Source: Streptomyces sp. 3214.6
GTDB taxonomy: Bacteria > Actinomycetota > Actinomycetes > Streptomycetales > Streptomycetaceae
Direction: 5' to 3'
Length of the DNA: 64,000 bases
Assembly (NCBI RefSeq): GCF_900129855.1
Contig: NZ_LT670819.1
Coordinates: 6,200,001 to 6,264,000 of the forward strand
The notes under the pieces are model-generated. The model was not told where the DNA came from, did not search any database, and saw only the letters and a list, made by a program, of their open reading frames with translations. This document shows positions 1 to 8,075 of this stretch, in pieces. The position numbers and the translations under genes were made by a program. Positions within the stretch are counted from its first letter, which is position 1, and each line of letters begins with the position of its first letter.

Positions 1-78
1 GGCGAGGCCGAGGTTGAAGGGGCCGAGCCCGATCCCCACGAAGTCATGGACGCGGCTGGCTTTAGGAAGCGCAGTCAA
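1..78 (-). CDS. desB: DesB-like lysine N6-hydroxylase, 5' end only (runs off the window)
   Basis: Only the first 26 codons are present. Read on the minus strand they contain VHDFVGIGLGPFNLGLA, the FAD-binding GxGPxNL motif that opens lysine/ornithine N-hydroxylases. In desferrioxamine biosynthesis DesB hydroxylates the cadaverine made by DesA. No ATG lies upstream of this motif in frame. The best start is a TTG at 78-76, preceded by a GGGAGAG ribosome-binding site, which makes the gene overlap the end of desA by 17 nt and suggests translational coupling. Family identity is supported by motif and position after desA; the exact start is an inference. Confidence 0.75.
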   Translation of the reverse strand, partial: MTALPKASRVHDFVGIGLGPFNLGLA

Positions 79-1504
79 GGGACTCTCCCAGGTACTGCTC
101 GGCGTGGCCGGCGATCAGGTCGAGGACGGCGGCGATGTCGTCGGTCGTCGTCTCGGGGTTGAGCAGGGTGAACTTCAGGTAGTGGCGGGCGCCGACCTTG
201 GTGCCCGCGACCACCGCGTCGCCGGAGGCGAACAGGGCCTTGCGCGCGTAGAGGTTGGCGCGGTCGATCTCGGACGGGTCGGTGACGGCGGCCGGGATGT
301 GGCGGAAGACCAGGGTGGAGAGCGAGGGCTGCACGACGACGTCGAAGCGGGGGTCGGCGGCCAGCAGTTTCCAGCCCTCGACGGCCAGGTCGCAGACCTC
401 GTCGAAGAGCTGCCCGATGCCGTCGGCGCCCATCGTGCGCAGCGTCATCCACAGCTTGAGCGCGTCAAAACGGCGGGTCGTCTGCAGGGACTTGTCGACC
501 TGGTTGGGGATGCGTTCCTGCACCATGCGGCGCGGGTTGAGGTACTCCGCGTGGTAGGTCGCGTGCCGCAGGGTCGACGCGTCGCGCACCAGGACGGCGG
601 ACGAACTCACCGGCTGGAAGAAGGACTTGTGGTAGTCGACGGTGACGGAGTCGGCGCGCTCGATGCCGTCGATGCGGTCCCGGTACCTGAGGGAGGCGAG
701 CAGCCCGCAGCCGTAGGCGGCGTCGACGTGCATCCAGGTGCCGTACTGGGTGCACAGTTCGGCGATCTCGGGCAGCGGGTCGATGGACCCGAAGTCGGTG
801 GTGCCGGCGGTGGCGACGACGGCCATGGGGACGAGGCCGGCCTTCTTGCAGCGCTCCAGCTCGTGGGCGAGCGCGACGGTCTGCATGCGCTTGTCGTGGT
901 CGACGGGGATGGAGACCACCGAGTCCTGGCTCAGTCCGAGGAGTTTCGCGGACTTCTTCACGCTGAAGTGGCTGACCTCGGAGGCGAAGATGCGCAGTTT
1001 GGCGGGGGAGTCGGTCTTGGCCTCCTCCCGCGCGAGCAGCAGGGCCTGGAGGTTGGACTGCGTGCCGCCGGAGGTGAACACCCCGTCGGCGGCCGGGCCG
1101 AGGCCGATGCGCGCGGTCGTCCAGTCGATCAGTTTCCGCTCGATGAGGGTGCCGCCGGCCGACTGGTCCCAGGTGTCGAGGGAGGAGTTGACGGCGGACA
1201 GGACCGCCTCGCCCAGCACGGCGGGGATGACGACCGGGCAGTTGAGGTGGGCGAGGTAGCGGGGGTGGTGGAAGTAGATCGCGTCGCGGAGGTAGACCTC
1301 CTCCAGCTCGTCCAGGACGGCCGCGGTGTCGTGCAGCGGCCGGTCCAGGTCGATCCCGTCGATGCGGGGCGCGAGGGCGTCGACCGTGACGCCGGTGAAC
1401 GGACGGTCGGTGGCGGCGAGTTTGGCGGCCACCCGCTCGACTCCTTCGGTCACGGAGCGGCGGTACTGCTCCGCGGTCGTGTCATTGAGCAGGTGCGAGC
1501 GCAT
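62..1504 (-). CDS. desA: PLP-dependent lysine decarboxylase DesA (desferrioxamine biosynthesis)
   Basis: 480-residue group II PLP-dependent decarboxylase. The cofactor site is visible: the Schiff-base lysine in DYHKSFF (Lys293), the aspartate in HVDAAYG (Asp261) and the ring-stacking His180. It should convert L-lysine to cadaverine, the first step of desferrioxamine (hydroxamate siderophore) synthesis in the cytoplasm. The ATG at 1504 has a GGAGGG ribosome-binding site. The next gene downstream is desB, overlapping by 17 nt, which fixes the pathway. An iron box at 1531-1549 lies just upstream of the start, so transcription should be repressed by the iron-loaded DmdR/IdeR regulator. Without the context it could only be called an aromatic/lysine-type decarboxylase. 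Confidence 0.92.
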   Translation of the reverse strand: MRSHLLNDTTAEQYRRSVTEGVERVAAKLAATDRPFTGVTVDALAPRIDGIDLDRPLHDTAAVLDELEEVYLRDAIYFHHPRYLAHLNCPVVIPAVLGEAVLSAVNSSLDTWDQSAGGTLIERKLIDWTTARIGLGPAADGVFTSGGTQSNLQALLLAREEAKTDSPAKLRIFASEVSHFSVKKSAKLLGLSQDSVVSIPVDHDKRMQTVALAHELERCKKAGLVPMAVVATAGTTDFGSIDPLPEIAELCTQYGTWMHVDAAYGCGLLASLRYRDRIDGIERADSVTVDYHKSFFQPVSSSAVLVRDASTLRHATYHAEYLNPRRMVQERIPNQVDKSLQTTRRFDALKLWMTLRTMGADGIGQLFDEVCDLAVEGWKLLAADPRFDVVVQPSLSTLVFRHIPAAVTDPSEIDRANLYARKALFASGDAVVAGTKVGARHYLKFTLLNPETTTDDIAAVLDLIAGHAEQYLGESLDCAS

Positions 1505-1530
1505 GAGGGGCCCTCCGAGGGTCGCTAAAC

Positions 1531-1549
1531 TTAGGTAAGCCTAACCTAA
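1531..1549. promoter_or_regulatory. Iron box (DmdR/IdeR operator) in front of desA
   Basis: TTAGGTAAGCCTAACCTAA is a near-perfect 19-bp inverted repeat matching the actinobacterial DmdR/IdeR/DtxR operator. It sits 27 nt upstream of the desA ATG, where a bound repressor would block the promoter. A second box with the same core lies before the receptor gene at 3654-3672. Confidence 0.92.
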
Positions 1550-1596
1550 CTAACATCGGGGAAGCTCTGTCCCTGTGGTGACCGTGATCACGTCGC

Positions 1597-2406
1597 TCAC
1601 TCGCTCTCGCGGAGCTGTTCCTCCGTCAGGCCCTGGCGCCAGTACCCGACGAAGGTGACCCGCCGCCGGTCGACCCCGCGCTCCCGCACGAAGTGCCGGC
1701 GCAGCGCCTTCACCGACCCCGACTCGCCCGCGATCCAGACGTACGGGTGCGCGGCGGGCGGGAGCTGTGCTCCCCGGAGGGCGTCGATGGAACTCTCCCC
1801 GACCGTCCAGGTGATCTCGGCGTCCGCCGCGGTCGCCAACTCCTGTACGTCACCGGCGTCATGCACCTGCAGCCAGACCCGCGCCCGCTGCCCGGCCGAC
1901 AGCGACTCCAGGATCGAGGCGATCGCCGGCAGCGCGCTCTCGTCGCCCCACAGCACGACCAGATCGGTGTCCTGCGGCGGCCGGAACCGGATCGCCCGGT
2001 TGTCGGTGATCGCGGGGCCCAGCAGGACCACCCGGTCCCCGGCGGCGGCCCGGGCGGCCCACGCGCAGGCGGGGCCGGCCGGTGTGTGCAGCACGAAGTC
2101 GATGTCGATCTCGTCGGGTTCGCGCCGCAGAGCCCGGAGCGTGTACGACCGCATCACCGCCCGTACGTCGTCCGGCAGCTCGCGCCACCCCTGCCACCAG
2201 CCGTCCCCGAGCTCGAAGGGAACGGCGGGCTCCGACTGCCCCGGCTGCGGCAGGAAGAGGGAGAGCGACTGATCACGCCCGTCGGAGAAGAAGTGCTCAA
2301 GGTCTTCGCCGGCGAAGCTGACCCGGACGAGAGAGGACGAGATCTGCCGGGTTCGCACGACGTGAAGGGAGAAGAACCGGAATGGGGCGGCGACGGCGGT
2401 GGTCAT
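1597..2406 (-). CDS. Siderophore-interacting protein (ViuB/SIP-family flavin reductase)
   Basis: 269 residues with the SIP layout: an N-terminal FAD-binding beta-barrel (about residues 15-130) and a C-terminal NAD(P)H-binding half with the family hallmark WGDESALPAI and the closing AGESGSVKALRRHF segment. Family members reduce ferric siderophores in the cytoplasm so that iron is released. The gene lies between the receptor lipoprotein gene and desA, so it probably acts on ferrioxamine. The ATG at 2406 has an AGGAG site. I see no separate iron box directly before it; it may be read through from the upstream receptor gene, which does have one. Confidence 0.88.
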   Translation of the reverse strand: MTTAVAAPFRFFSLHVVRTRQISSSLVRVSFAGEDLEHFFSDGRDQSLSLFLPQPGQSEPAVPFELGDGWWQGWRELPDDVRAVMRSYTLRALRREPDEIDIDFVLHTPAGPACAWAARAAAGDRVVLLGPAITDNRAIRFRPPQDTDLVVLWGDESALPAIASILESLSAGQRARVWLQVHDAGDVQELATAADAEITWTVGESSIDALRGAQLPPAAHPYVWIAGESGSVKALRRHFVRERGVDRRRVTFVGYWRQGLTEEQLRESE

Positions 2407-2458
2407 GGGGGACTCCTGAGACTTCGTCAGGTTGTAAGTGGGGGTGGGGCGGCTAACT

Positions 2459-2528
2459 CAGGGGCGCGGGGCTGTGTCGATATGCGGCTCCGCCGCGTGG
2501 GCCCGACCGGCCACAACCGGCCCGCAGC
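2459..2528. repeat. Structured intergenic element between receptor gene and SIP gene
   Basis: This stretch contains GCGGC-TCC-GCCGC (2484-2496) followed by a second CCGG-flanked arm. Its wording, GGGGCGCGGGGCTG followed by CCGGCCCGCAGCTC, resembles a palindromic element widely dispersed between Streptomyces genes. It may act as a weak terminator or RNA-stabilising hairpin after the receptor gene. The resemblance is from memory. Confidence 0.5.
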
Positions 2529-2554
2529 TCACCCACGACCTCAAGCCGCCCTGA

Positions 2555-3604
2555 TCAGGCGACCTTCTTCGCCTTCTCGAGAGCCTCGGCGAGGTTCTCC
2601 AGAAGCGGCACACACTTGTCGTACGAAAGGATCGGTTCCGGCGACCGGGCGATGACCTGCCCCGCCTTCACCGCGGGCAGCTTCTTCCACGTGGCCTCCG
2701 TGATCGCCGAAGGCTGAATCGTCGTGGACCGGTCGTCCATCATGATGATGTCCGCCGGGTACTTGTCGACGTTCTCCCAGCTCAGCGACTCGTACCAGCC
2801 GCCCCCCTGCTTCTTCGCGCTCTCCGGCGGCTCGACGAAGTTCACGCCGAGCGCCTTGAAGTACTCCAGGTCGATGGAGAGGTTGGTGCCGGAGACGTAG
2901 AACAGCTCGGCGCTCGCGGAACCGGCCATCACCTTGATGTCGGGCTTGGCCTTCGCGGCGGCGCGCAGCCGGGCGGCCGCGTCCTCGAACCTCTTCTTCG
3001 CGGCGGTGACGGCGGCCGCCGTCATGTCGGCGCCGAGGGACTCGGCCAGCTCCCACATGCGCTGCAGCGGGGCGGTCAACTGACGGTCGTAGACGGAGAT
3101 GCCGACGCTCGGGGCGAGCTTCGCGATCTTGTCCTTGGAGGCCTCGGGGACGTACCAGAGGGTGCCGACGTCGTCGAACATCGTGGAGATGAGGACGTCG
3201 GGCGCGAGGGCCGCGTACTTCTCGACGTTGAACTCGTCCCAGACGTTGCCGAGGATCTCGACCTTGGTGATGTCCATGTCGCCGGCCTGGACGTCGGCCT
3301 TGCCGGTGGTCGTCCTGGTCGGGCCGAACACGCCCTTGACCTGGATGCCGTAGTCGTGGAGGGCGGCGCCGACACCGGTGAACGCGACGATGTTCGCGGG
3401 GGACTTGTCGAGCTTCACCGTGGTGCCGCGGTCGTCCTTGAACGTCCAGGGGCCGGACTTGCCCGACGTGCTCGCCGACGACCGGGAGCCGCTGCTGCTC
3501 GCGTCGTCGTCCCCGCAGGCGGCGAGGACGGCGCCGAGCCCGAGGGCGCCGCCGGCGGCGAGGATGCCACGGCGGGTGGGACGAGCGGCACTGGTGTTGG
3601 GCAT
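2555..3604 (-). CDS. desE: Ferric-siderophore ABC transporter substrate-binding lipoprotein (DesE-like)
   Basis: 349 residues. The N-terminus has a twin-arginine (RRGILAAGG) followed by a hydrophobic stretch and the lipobox LAAC with Cys30, so it should be exported, probably by Tat, and lipid-anchored. The rest is a periplasmic-binding-protein fold of the FepB/FhuD type. It is the likely receptor for ferrioxamines. An iron box lies 50 nt upstream, and the SIP and desA/desB genes follow, matching the known desE-desA arrangement of streptomycetes. No permease or ATPase genes are adjacent; DesE-type receptors commonly share transporters encoded elsewhere. Confidence 0.88.
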   Translation of the reverse strand: MPNTSAARPTRRGILAAGGALGLGAVLAACGDDDASSSGSRSSASTSGKSGPWTFKDDRGTTVKLDKSPANIVAFTGVGAALHDYGIQVKGVFGPTRTTTGKADVQAGDMDITKVEILGNVWDEFNVEKYAALAPDVLISTMFDDVGTLWYVPEASKDKIAKLAPSVGISVYDRQLTAPLQRMWELAESLGADMTAAAVTAAKKRFEDAAARLRAAAKAKPDIKVMAGSASAELFYVSGTNLSIDLEYFKALGVNFVEPPESAKKQGGGWYESLSWENVDKYPADIIMMDDRSTTIQPSAITEATWKKLPAVKAGQVIARSPEPILSYDKCVPLLENLAEALEKAKKVA

Positions 3605-3653
3605 GGCTCTGGCTACTTTCGAACGGGGCGGATCACCCGAGGACGGTTCGAAT

Positions 3654-3672
3654 GTAGGTTAGCCTAACCTCA
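3654..3672. promoter_or_regulatory. Iron box in front of the siderophore receptor gene
   Basis: GTAGGTTAGCCTAACCTCA aligns base for base with the 19-bp box at 1531-1549, with only the outer positions degenerate. It lies 50 nt before the receptor ATG and should place the receptor under DmdR/IdeR control. Confidence 0.88.
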
Positions 3673-3703
3673 GTTTCTGTCCAGGAGGCGTCAAGAGGGC
3701 AGC

Positions 3704-3740
3704 AAAAGGGCGGCCTCAGGGGGAGCCGTTTTGCCGCCCT
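3704..3740 (-). terminator. Rho-independent terminator of the leucine-catabolism operon
   Basis: On the minus strand AGGGCGGC and GCCGCCCT form an 8-bp stem with an 18-nt loop, followed directly by TTTT. It lies about 30 nt after the stop codon of the acyl-CoA dehydrogenase gene and separates that operon from the iron-regulated receptor gene. Confidence 0.8.
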
Positions 3741-3772
3741 GAGACCGCCCTGAGTCCGCCCAGTCGGACCGA

Positions 3773-4933
3773 TCAGCCCGCCAGGCCCAACTCCCTCGCG
3801 ATCAGCATCCGTTGCACCTCGCTCGTGCCCTCCCCGATCTCCAGGATCTTGGAGTCGCGCCACATCCGGGCCACCGGGTACTCGTTCATGAAGCCGTACC
3901 CGCCGTGGACCTGCGTGGCGTCGCGGGCGTTGTCGACGGCGATCGTCGAGGAGTAGAGCTTGGCGAGCGCCGCCTCCTTCTTGAAGGGCTCGCCGGACAC
4001 CAGACGGGAGGCCGCGTCGCGCCAGGAGAGGCGGGCGGTGTGGGCCTTCATCTCCATGTCGGCGATCTTGAACTGGATGGCCTGGTTGGCGCCGATCGGC
4101 CGGCCGAACGCGTGCCGTTCCTTCGCGTACTTCACCGACTCGTCCACACAGCCCTGCGCGAGCCCGGTGGCGAGGGCCGCGATGGCGATCCGGCCCTCGT
4201 CGAGGATCCGCAGGAACTGCGCGTACCCGCGGCCCTCTTCGCCCAGCAGGTTCGCCGCCGGGACCCGCACGTCGGAGAAGGACAGCTCACGGGTGTCCGA
4301 GGCGTTCCAGCCGACCTTCGAGTAGGGCGCGGCGACCGTGAACCCCGGAGTGCCGGACGGCACGATGATCGCCGAGATCAGCGGCCTGCCGTCCGGCTTG
4401 CGGCCCGTCACGGCCGTGACCGTGACCAACCCCGTGATGTCCGTGCCCGAGTTGGTGATGAAGCACTTGGTGCCGTTGATCACCCACTCGTCGGTCTCCG
4501 GGTCGATCCGCGCGGTCGTCCGGGTCGCGCCCGCGTCTGAGCCGCCGTCCGGCTCCGTCAGCCCGAAGGCGCCCAGGATCTCGCCGGAGCACAACCGCGG
4601 CAGCCACTGACGCTTCTGCTCCTCGGTGCCGAACAGATGGATCGGCATCGCGCCCAGCGAGACGCCCGCCTCCAGGGTGATCGCCACGGACGAGTCGACG
4701 CGCGCCAACTCCTCCAGCGCGATGCCGAGGGCGAGATAGTCGCCGCCCATGCCGCCGTACTCCTCCGGGAACGGCAGCCCGAACAGGCCCATGCGGCCCA
4801 TCTCGCGGACGATCTCGTACGGGAACTCATGCCGCTCGTAGAAGTCGCCGATCTTGGGCGCGACGACGTCGTGCGCGAACTCCTCGACGGTGCGCCGGAG
4901 TTCTTCCAGCTCGGGGGAGAGACGGTGGTCCAT
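3773..4933 (-). CDS. acdH: Acyl-CoA dehydrogenase, AcdH type (branched/short chain)
   Basis: 386-residue flavoprotein with the full ACAD fold. Visible motifs are the FAD/substrate signature FGLTEPDGGSDAG and the C-terminal IGEGTSEVQR, whose Glu is the usual catalytic base. It should oxidise isovaleryl-CoA and related branched or short acyl-CoAs to the 2-enoyl-CoA, passing electrons to ETF. Streptomyces AcdH is known from branched-chain amino acid catabolism. It is the last gene of a packed operon: only 6 nt separate it from HMG-CoA lyase and a terminator follows. Retention of Glu at the C-terminal site differs from mammalian isovaleryl-CoA dehydrogenase, so strict substrate choice is uncertain. 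Confidence 0.88.
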   Translation of the reverse strand: MDHRLSPELEELRRTVEEFAHDVVAPKIGDFYERHEFPYEIVREMGRMGLFGLPFPEEYGGMGGDYLALGIALEELARVDSSVAITLEAGVSLGAMPIHLFGTEEQKRQWLPRLCSGEILGAFGLTEPDGGSDAGATRTTARIDPETDEWVINGTKCFITNSGTDITGLVTVTAVTGRKPDGRPLISAIIVPSGTPGFTVAAPYSKVGWNASDTRELSFSDVRVPAANLLGEEGRGYAQFLRILDEGRIAIAALATGLAQGCVDESVKYAKERHAFGRPIGANQAIQFKIADMEMKAHTARLSWRDAASRLVSGEPFKKEAALAKLYSSTIAVDNARDATQVHGGYGFMNEYPVARMWRDSKILEIGEGTSEVQRMLIARELGLAG

Positions 4934-4939
4934 GTCGGG

Positions 4940-5887
4940 TCACTGCTCCTTGTGGGGCTGTGGTGTCCTGCCGAGGGCGCGGACGGTGCGGGACGGGCTG
5001 GGTCGGCCCAGTTGGTCGGCCATCCACTCGCTGGTGGCGACGAGACGGCCGAGGTCGACCCCGGTGTCGATACCGAGGCCCTGAAGCATCCACACGAGGT
5101 CTTCGGTGGCGAGGTTGCCGGTGGCGGACTTGGCGAACGGGCAGCCGCCGAGACCGCCCGCCGAGGCGTCGACGACGGTGACGCCGTGCTGGAGCGCGGC
5201 AAGGGTGTTGGCGAGCGCCTGGCCGTAGGTGTCATGGAAGTGCACACCGATCACGTTCGTCGGCACGCGCTGCTCGTTGAGCGACGACAGCAGCTCCAGG
5301 ACATGGCCCGGGGTGGCGACGCCGATCGTGTCGCCCAGGCTCAGCTCGTCGCAGCCCATGTCCCGCAGCGCCGTGCAGACCCGCACGACCTGGTGCAGCG
5401 GGACCGATCCCTCCCAGGGGTCGCCGAAGCACATCGACACATAGCCGCGGACGTGCGCGCCCTCGTCCTTCGCCCGCCGCACCACCGGCTCGAACACGGC
5501 GAGCGACTCGTCCACCGTGCGGTTGAGGTTGGCCTTCGCGAAGGACTCCGTGGCACTGGCGAACACGGCGACGCGCCGCGCGCCCAGCGCCAGCGCCCGG
5601 TCCAGCCCGCGTGCGTTCGGCACGAGGACCGGCAGTGCCACCGGCAGGCCGGAGACGAGCGGGAACAGCTCCTCGGCGTCGGCGAGCTGCGGCACCCACT
5701 TGGGGTGGACGAAGCTCGTCGCCTCGATCGTCGTCAGGCCCGCGTCGGCCAGCCGGCGCACGAACTCCGCCTTCACTGCCGTCGGCACGGTCGACTTCTC
5801 GTTCTGCAGCCCGTCGCGCGCGCCGACCTCGTGGATCCTGATCCGCGCGGGCAGGTCCGGGGCTGGTACGACCATGGGGAGTGTCAC
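4940..5887 (-). CDS. Hydroxymethylglutaryl-CoA lyase
   Basis: 315-residue TIM-barrel of the HMGL-like family. The N-terminal EVGARDGLQNE, the metal-binding HFHDTYGQ, and the cysteine loop GGLGGCPFA are all present. It cleaves HMG-CoA to acetyl-CoA and acetoacetate, the last step of leucine breakdown. The GTG start at 5887 overlaps the TGA of the biotin carboxylase gene by 4 nt, indicating translational coupling. Presence of both methylcrotonyl-CoA carboxylase subunits and an acyl-CoA dehydrogenase in the same operon supports the assignment. An enoyl-CoA hydratase for 3-methylglutaconyl-CoA is not present in the window. Confidence 0.92.
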   Translation of the reverse strand: MTLPMVVPAPDLPARIRIHEVGARDGLQNEKSTVPTAVKAEFVRRLADAGLTTIEATSFVHPKWVPQLADAEELFPLVSGLPVALPVLVPNARGLDRALALGARRVAVFASATESFAKANLNRTVDESLAVFEPVVRRAKDEGAHVRGYVSMCFGDPWEGSVPLHQVVRVCTALRDMGCDELSLGDTIGVATPGHVLELLSSLNEQRVPTNVIGVHFHDTYGQALANTLAALQHGVTVVDASAGGLGGCPFAKSATGNLATEDLVWMLQGLGIDTGVDLGRLVATSEWMADQLGRPSPSRTVRALGRTPQPHKEQ

Positions 5888-8070
5888 TGGTCCTCCTCTG
5901 CCGATGCCTCTGCCGATGCCTCTGCCGATGCCCCTGTTCCTGCCGAGGTCTCCGCGGGGGTGTCTGCGGGGGTCTCTGCGGGGGTCTCCGCAGGGGCGAT
6001 GACGGCGAGCACCTGGTCCATGGCGACCGTCGTCCCCGGGCTGACGTCCAGCTCGGCGACCGTGCCGGCGTGCGGGGCGGAGATGACGTGTTCCATCTTC
6101 ATCGCCTCGACGACCAGCAGGCTCTGGCCCGCGGTCACCTCGTCGCCGACGGCGACCTTGACGACCGTCACCGTGCCGGGCATCGGCGCGGTCAGCGAGT
6201 CGGCGCCCGCGTGCGCGGCGCCGGACAGCGACGCGGCGACCGGATCATGGTCACGCACCTGCCAGGCGTCGCCGTCCCGGCCCAGCCAGGAGCCGTCCGG
6301 CAGCGCGACGAAGGTGTGACGGACGTCGTCGAGCCGGAAGCCGAACCGGTGTCCGGCCGCGCCCCGCGGGGGCACGCCCCCGGACCCCCGCAGGGGCCGG
6401 TCCGCGCCGGGCAGGAGCAGCTCCGTCGCGTCGCCCGGCGTGCTGCGCACGCGCACGGTCACCGGCTCGTGGCCGGCCGCCTGGAGGTGGTGCGGTGTCC
6501 AGGCCCGCTCACCGCCCAGGCGCCAGCCGTCGGCGGCGGCGAACGGGTCCGCCCAGCCGGAGCCGGAGCTGGAGCCGGAGCCGGAGCCGGAGTGAGCGCC
6601 GGCGGCGGACGGGGCGTTGGAGCCGGAGTGGGCGTCGGTGTCGGGGGCGAGCGCGCCATGGCGCAGCAGCGCCGCCGCCGCGTACACCTCCTGCGGCACC
6701 GTGTCCGAGATCAGCCCGGCCACCTCGCGCTCGACCAGCCCGGTGTCCAACTCGCCCGCCACCACCGCCGGATGGGCGAGCAGCCGGCGCAGGAAGCCCG
6801 CGTTGGTCTGCACGCCCAGCGTGACCGTCTCCGCGAGGGCGGCGCGGAGCTTGCGGAGCGCGGTGGCGCGGTCGGGGCCGTACGCGATCACCTTGCTCAG
6901 CATCGGGTCGTACAGGCTGCCGACCTCGGTGCCCTCGCTGAGCCCGGAGTCGGTGCGCACGCCGTCGCCCTGCGGTTCGTGCAGCTTGAGCACCGTCCCG
7001 CCGGAGGGCAGGAACCCGCGCGCGGGGTCCTCGGCGCAGATCCGCGCCTCGACGGCGTGCCCGGTCAGCCGGATGTCCTGCTGTCCGAAGGACAGCGGCT
7101 CGCCGGCCGCGACCCGCAGCTGCCACTCCACCAGGTCGAGCCCGGTGACCAGCTCGGTGACCGGATGCTCCACCTGGAGCCGGGTGTTCATCTCCATGAA
7201 GAAGTACGACGACGGGTCCTCGCCGGGGACGATGAACTCCACCGTGCCCGCGCCCCGGTACCCGCAGGACCGCGCCGCCTGCACGGCCGCCTCGCCCATC
7301 GACGCGCGCGTGGCCTCGTCGAGGAGCACGCTCGGCGCCTCCTCGATGATCTTCTGGTGCCGGCGCTGGAGGGAGCACTCGCGCTCGCCCAGGTGCACCA
7401 CGTTGCCGTGCCCGTCCGCCAGGACCTGGATCTCGATGTGCCGGGGCCGGTCCACCCACCGCTCGACGAGCAGCGTGTCGTCGCCGAAGGAGGCGCGGGC
7501 CTCGCGGCGGGCGGCGGCGATCTCGTCGGCCAGCAGTGCGGCGTCCCGCACCAGCCGCATGCCCTTGCCGCCGCCGCCCGCGCTCGGCTTCAGCAGCACC
7601 GGGACGCCGATCTCATGGGCGGCGGCGACGAGCTGGTCGTCCGTCAGCCCGCTGCCGCTCGACCCCGGGACGACCGGCACCCCGGCCGCCCGCACGGTCT
7701 CCTTCGCCCGGATCTTGTCGCCCATGAGGGAGATGGCGTCGGCGGGCGGCCCGATGAAGACGAGCCCCGCGTCGGCGCACGCGCGCGCGAAGCCCGCGTT
7801 CTCGGCCAGGAAGCCGTACCCGGGATGGACGGCCTGCGCGCCCGTCCGCGCGGCGGCCGCCAGCAGCCGCTCCACGGACAGATAGCTCTCGGCCGCCGCG
7901 GCCGGACCGATCCGTACCGCCGTGTCGGCCTCCCGGACGTGCCGGGCGTCCGCGTCGGCGTCCGAGAAGACGGCCACCGAGCGCACGCCCATCGACCGCA
8001 GCGTCCGGATGACGCGGACGGCGATCTCGCCCCGGTTGGCCACAAGCACCGTGTCGAACATTGTCGTCAT
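5884..8070 (-). CDS. Biotin-dependent acyl-CoA carboxylase alpha subunit (methylcrotonyl-CoA carboxylase type)
   Basis: 728 residues from the ATG at 8070, 5 nt after the carboxyltransferase stop; an in-frame ATG at 8061 is an alternative with a more usual distance to the GAGGGG site. Order of domains: biotin carboxylase N-domain starting FDTVLVANRGEIAVR, ATP-grasp with GGGGKGMRLV, C-domain, linker, and a biotinyl domain whose VVEAMKMEHV contains the biotinylated Lys. It carboxylates biotin using ATP and bicarbonate for the partner subunit. Two oddities: a Ser/Gly-rich linker encoded near 6560-6640, and a 35-residue Ala/Glu/Thr-rich tail after the biotinyl domain, which normally ends such proteins. 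Operon partners point to 3-methylcrotonyl-CoA; acetyl- or propionyl-CoA cannot be excluded from sequence alone. Confidence 0.9.
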   Translation of the reverse strand: MTTMFDTVLVANRGEIAVRVIRTLRSMGVRSVAVFSDADADARHVREADTAVRIGPAAAAESYLSVERLLAAAARTGAQAVHPGYGFLAENAGFARACADAGLVFIGPPADAISLMGDKIRAKETVRAAGVPVVPGSSGSGLTDDQLVAAAHEIGVPVLLKPSAGGGGKGMRLVRDAALLADEIAAARREARASFGDDTLLVERWVDRPRHIEIQVLADGHGNVVHLGERECSLQRRHQKIIEEAPSVLLDEATRASMGEAAVQAARSCGYRGAGTVEFIVPGEDPSSYFFMEMNTRLQVEHPVTELVTGLDLVEWQLRVAAGEPLSFGQQDIRLTGHAVEARICAEDPARGFLPSGGTVLKLHEPQGDGVRTDSGLSEGTEVGSLYDPMLSKVIAYGPDRATALRKLRAALAETVTLGVQTNAGFLRRLLAHPAVVAGELDTGLVEREVAGLISDTVPQEVYAAAALLRHGALAPDTDAHSGSNAPSAAGAHSGSGSGSSSGSGWADPFAAADGWRLGGERAWTPHHLQAAGHEPVTVRVRSTPGDATELLLPGADRPLRGSGGVPPRGAAGHRFGFRLDDVRHTFVALPDGSWLGRDGDAWQVRDHDPVAASLSGAAHAGADSLTAPMPGTVTVVKVAVGDEVTAGQSLLVVEAMKMEHVISAPHAGTVAELDVSPGTTVAMDQVLAVIAPAETPAETPADTPAETSAGTGASAEASAEASAEEDQ

Positions 8071-8075
8071 GCCCC

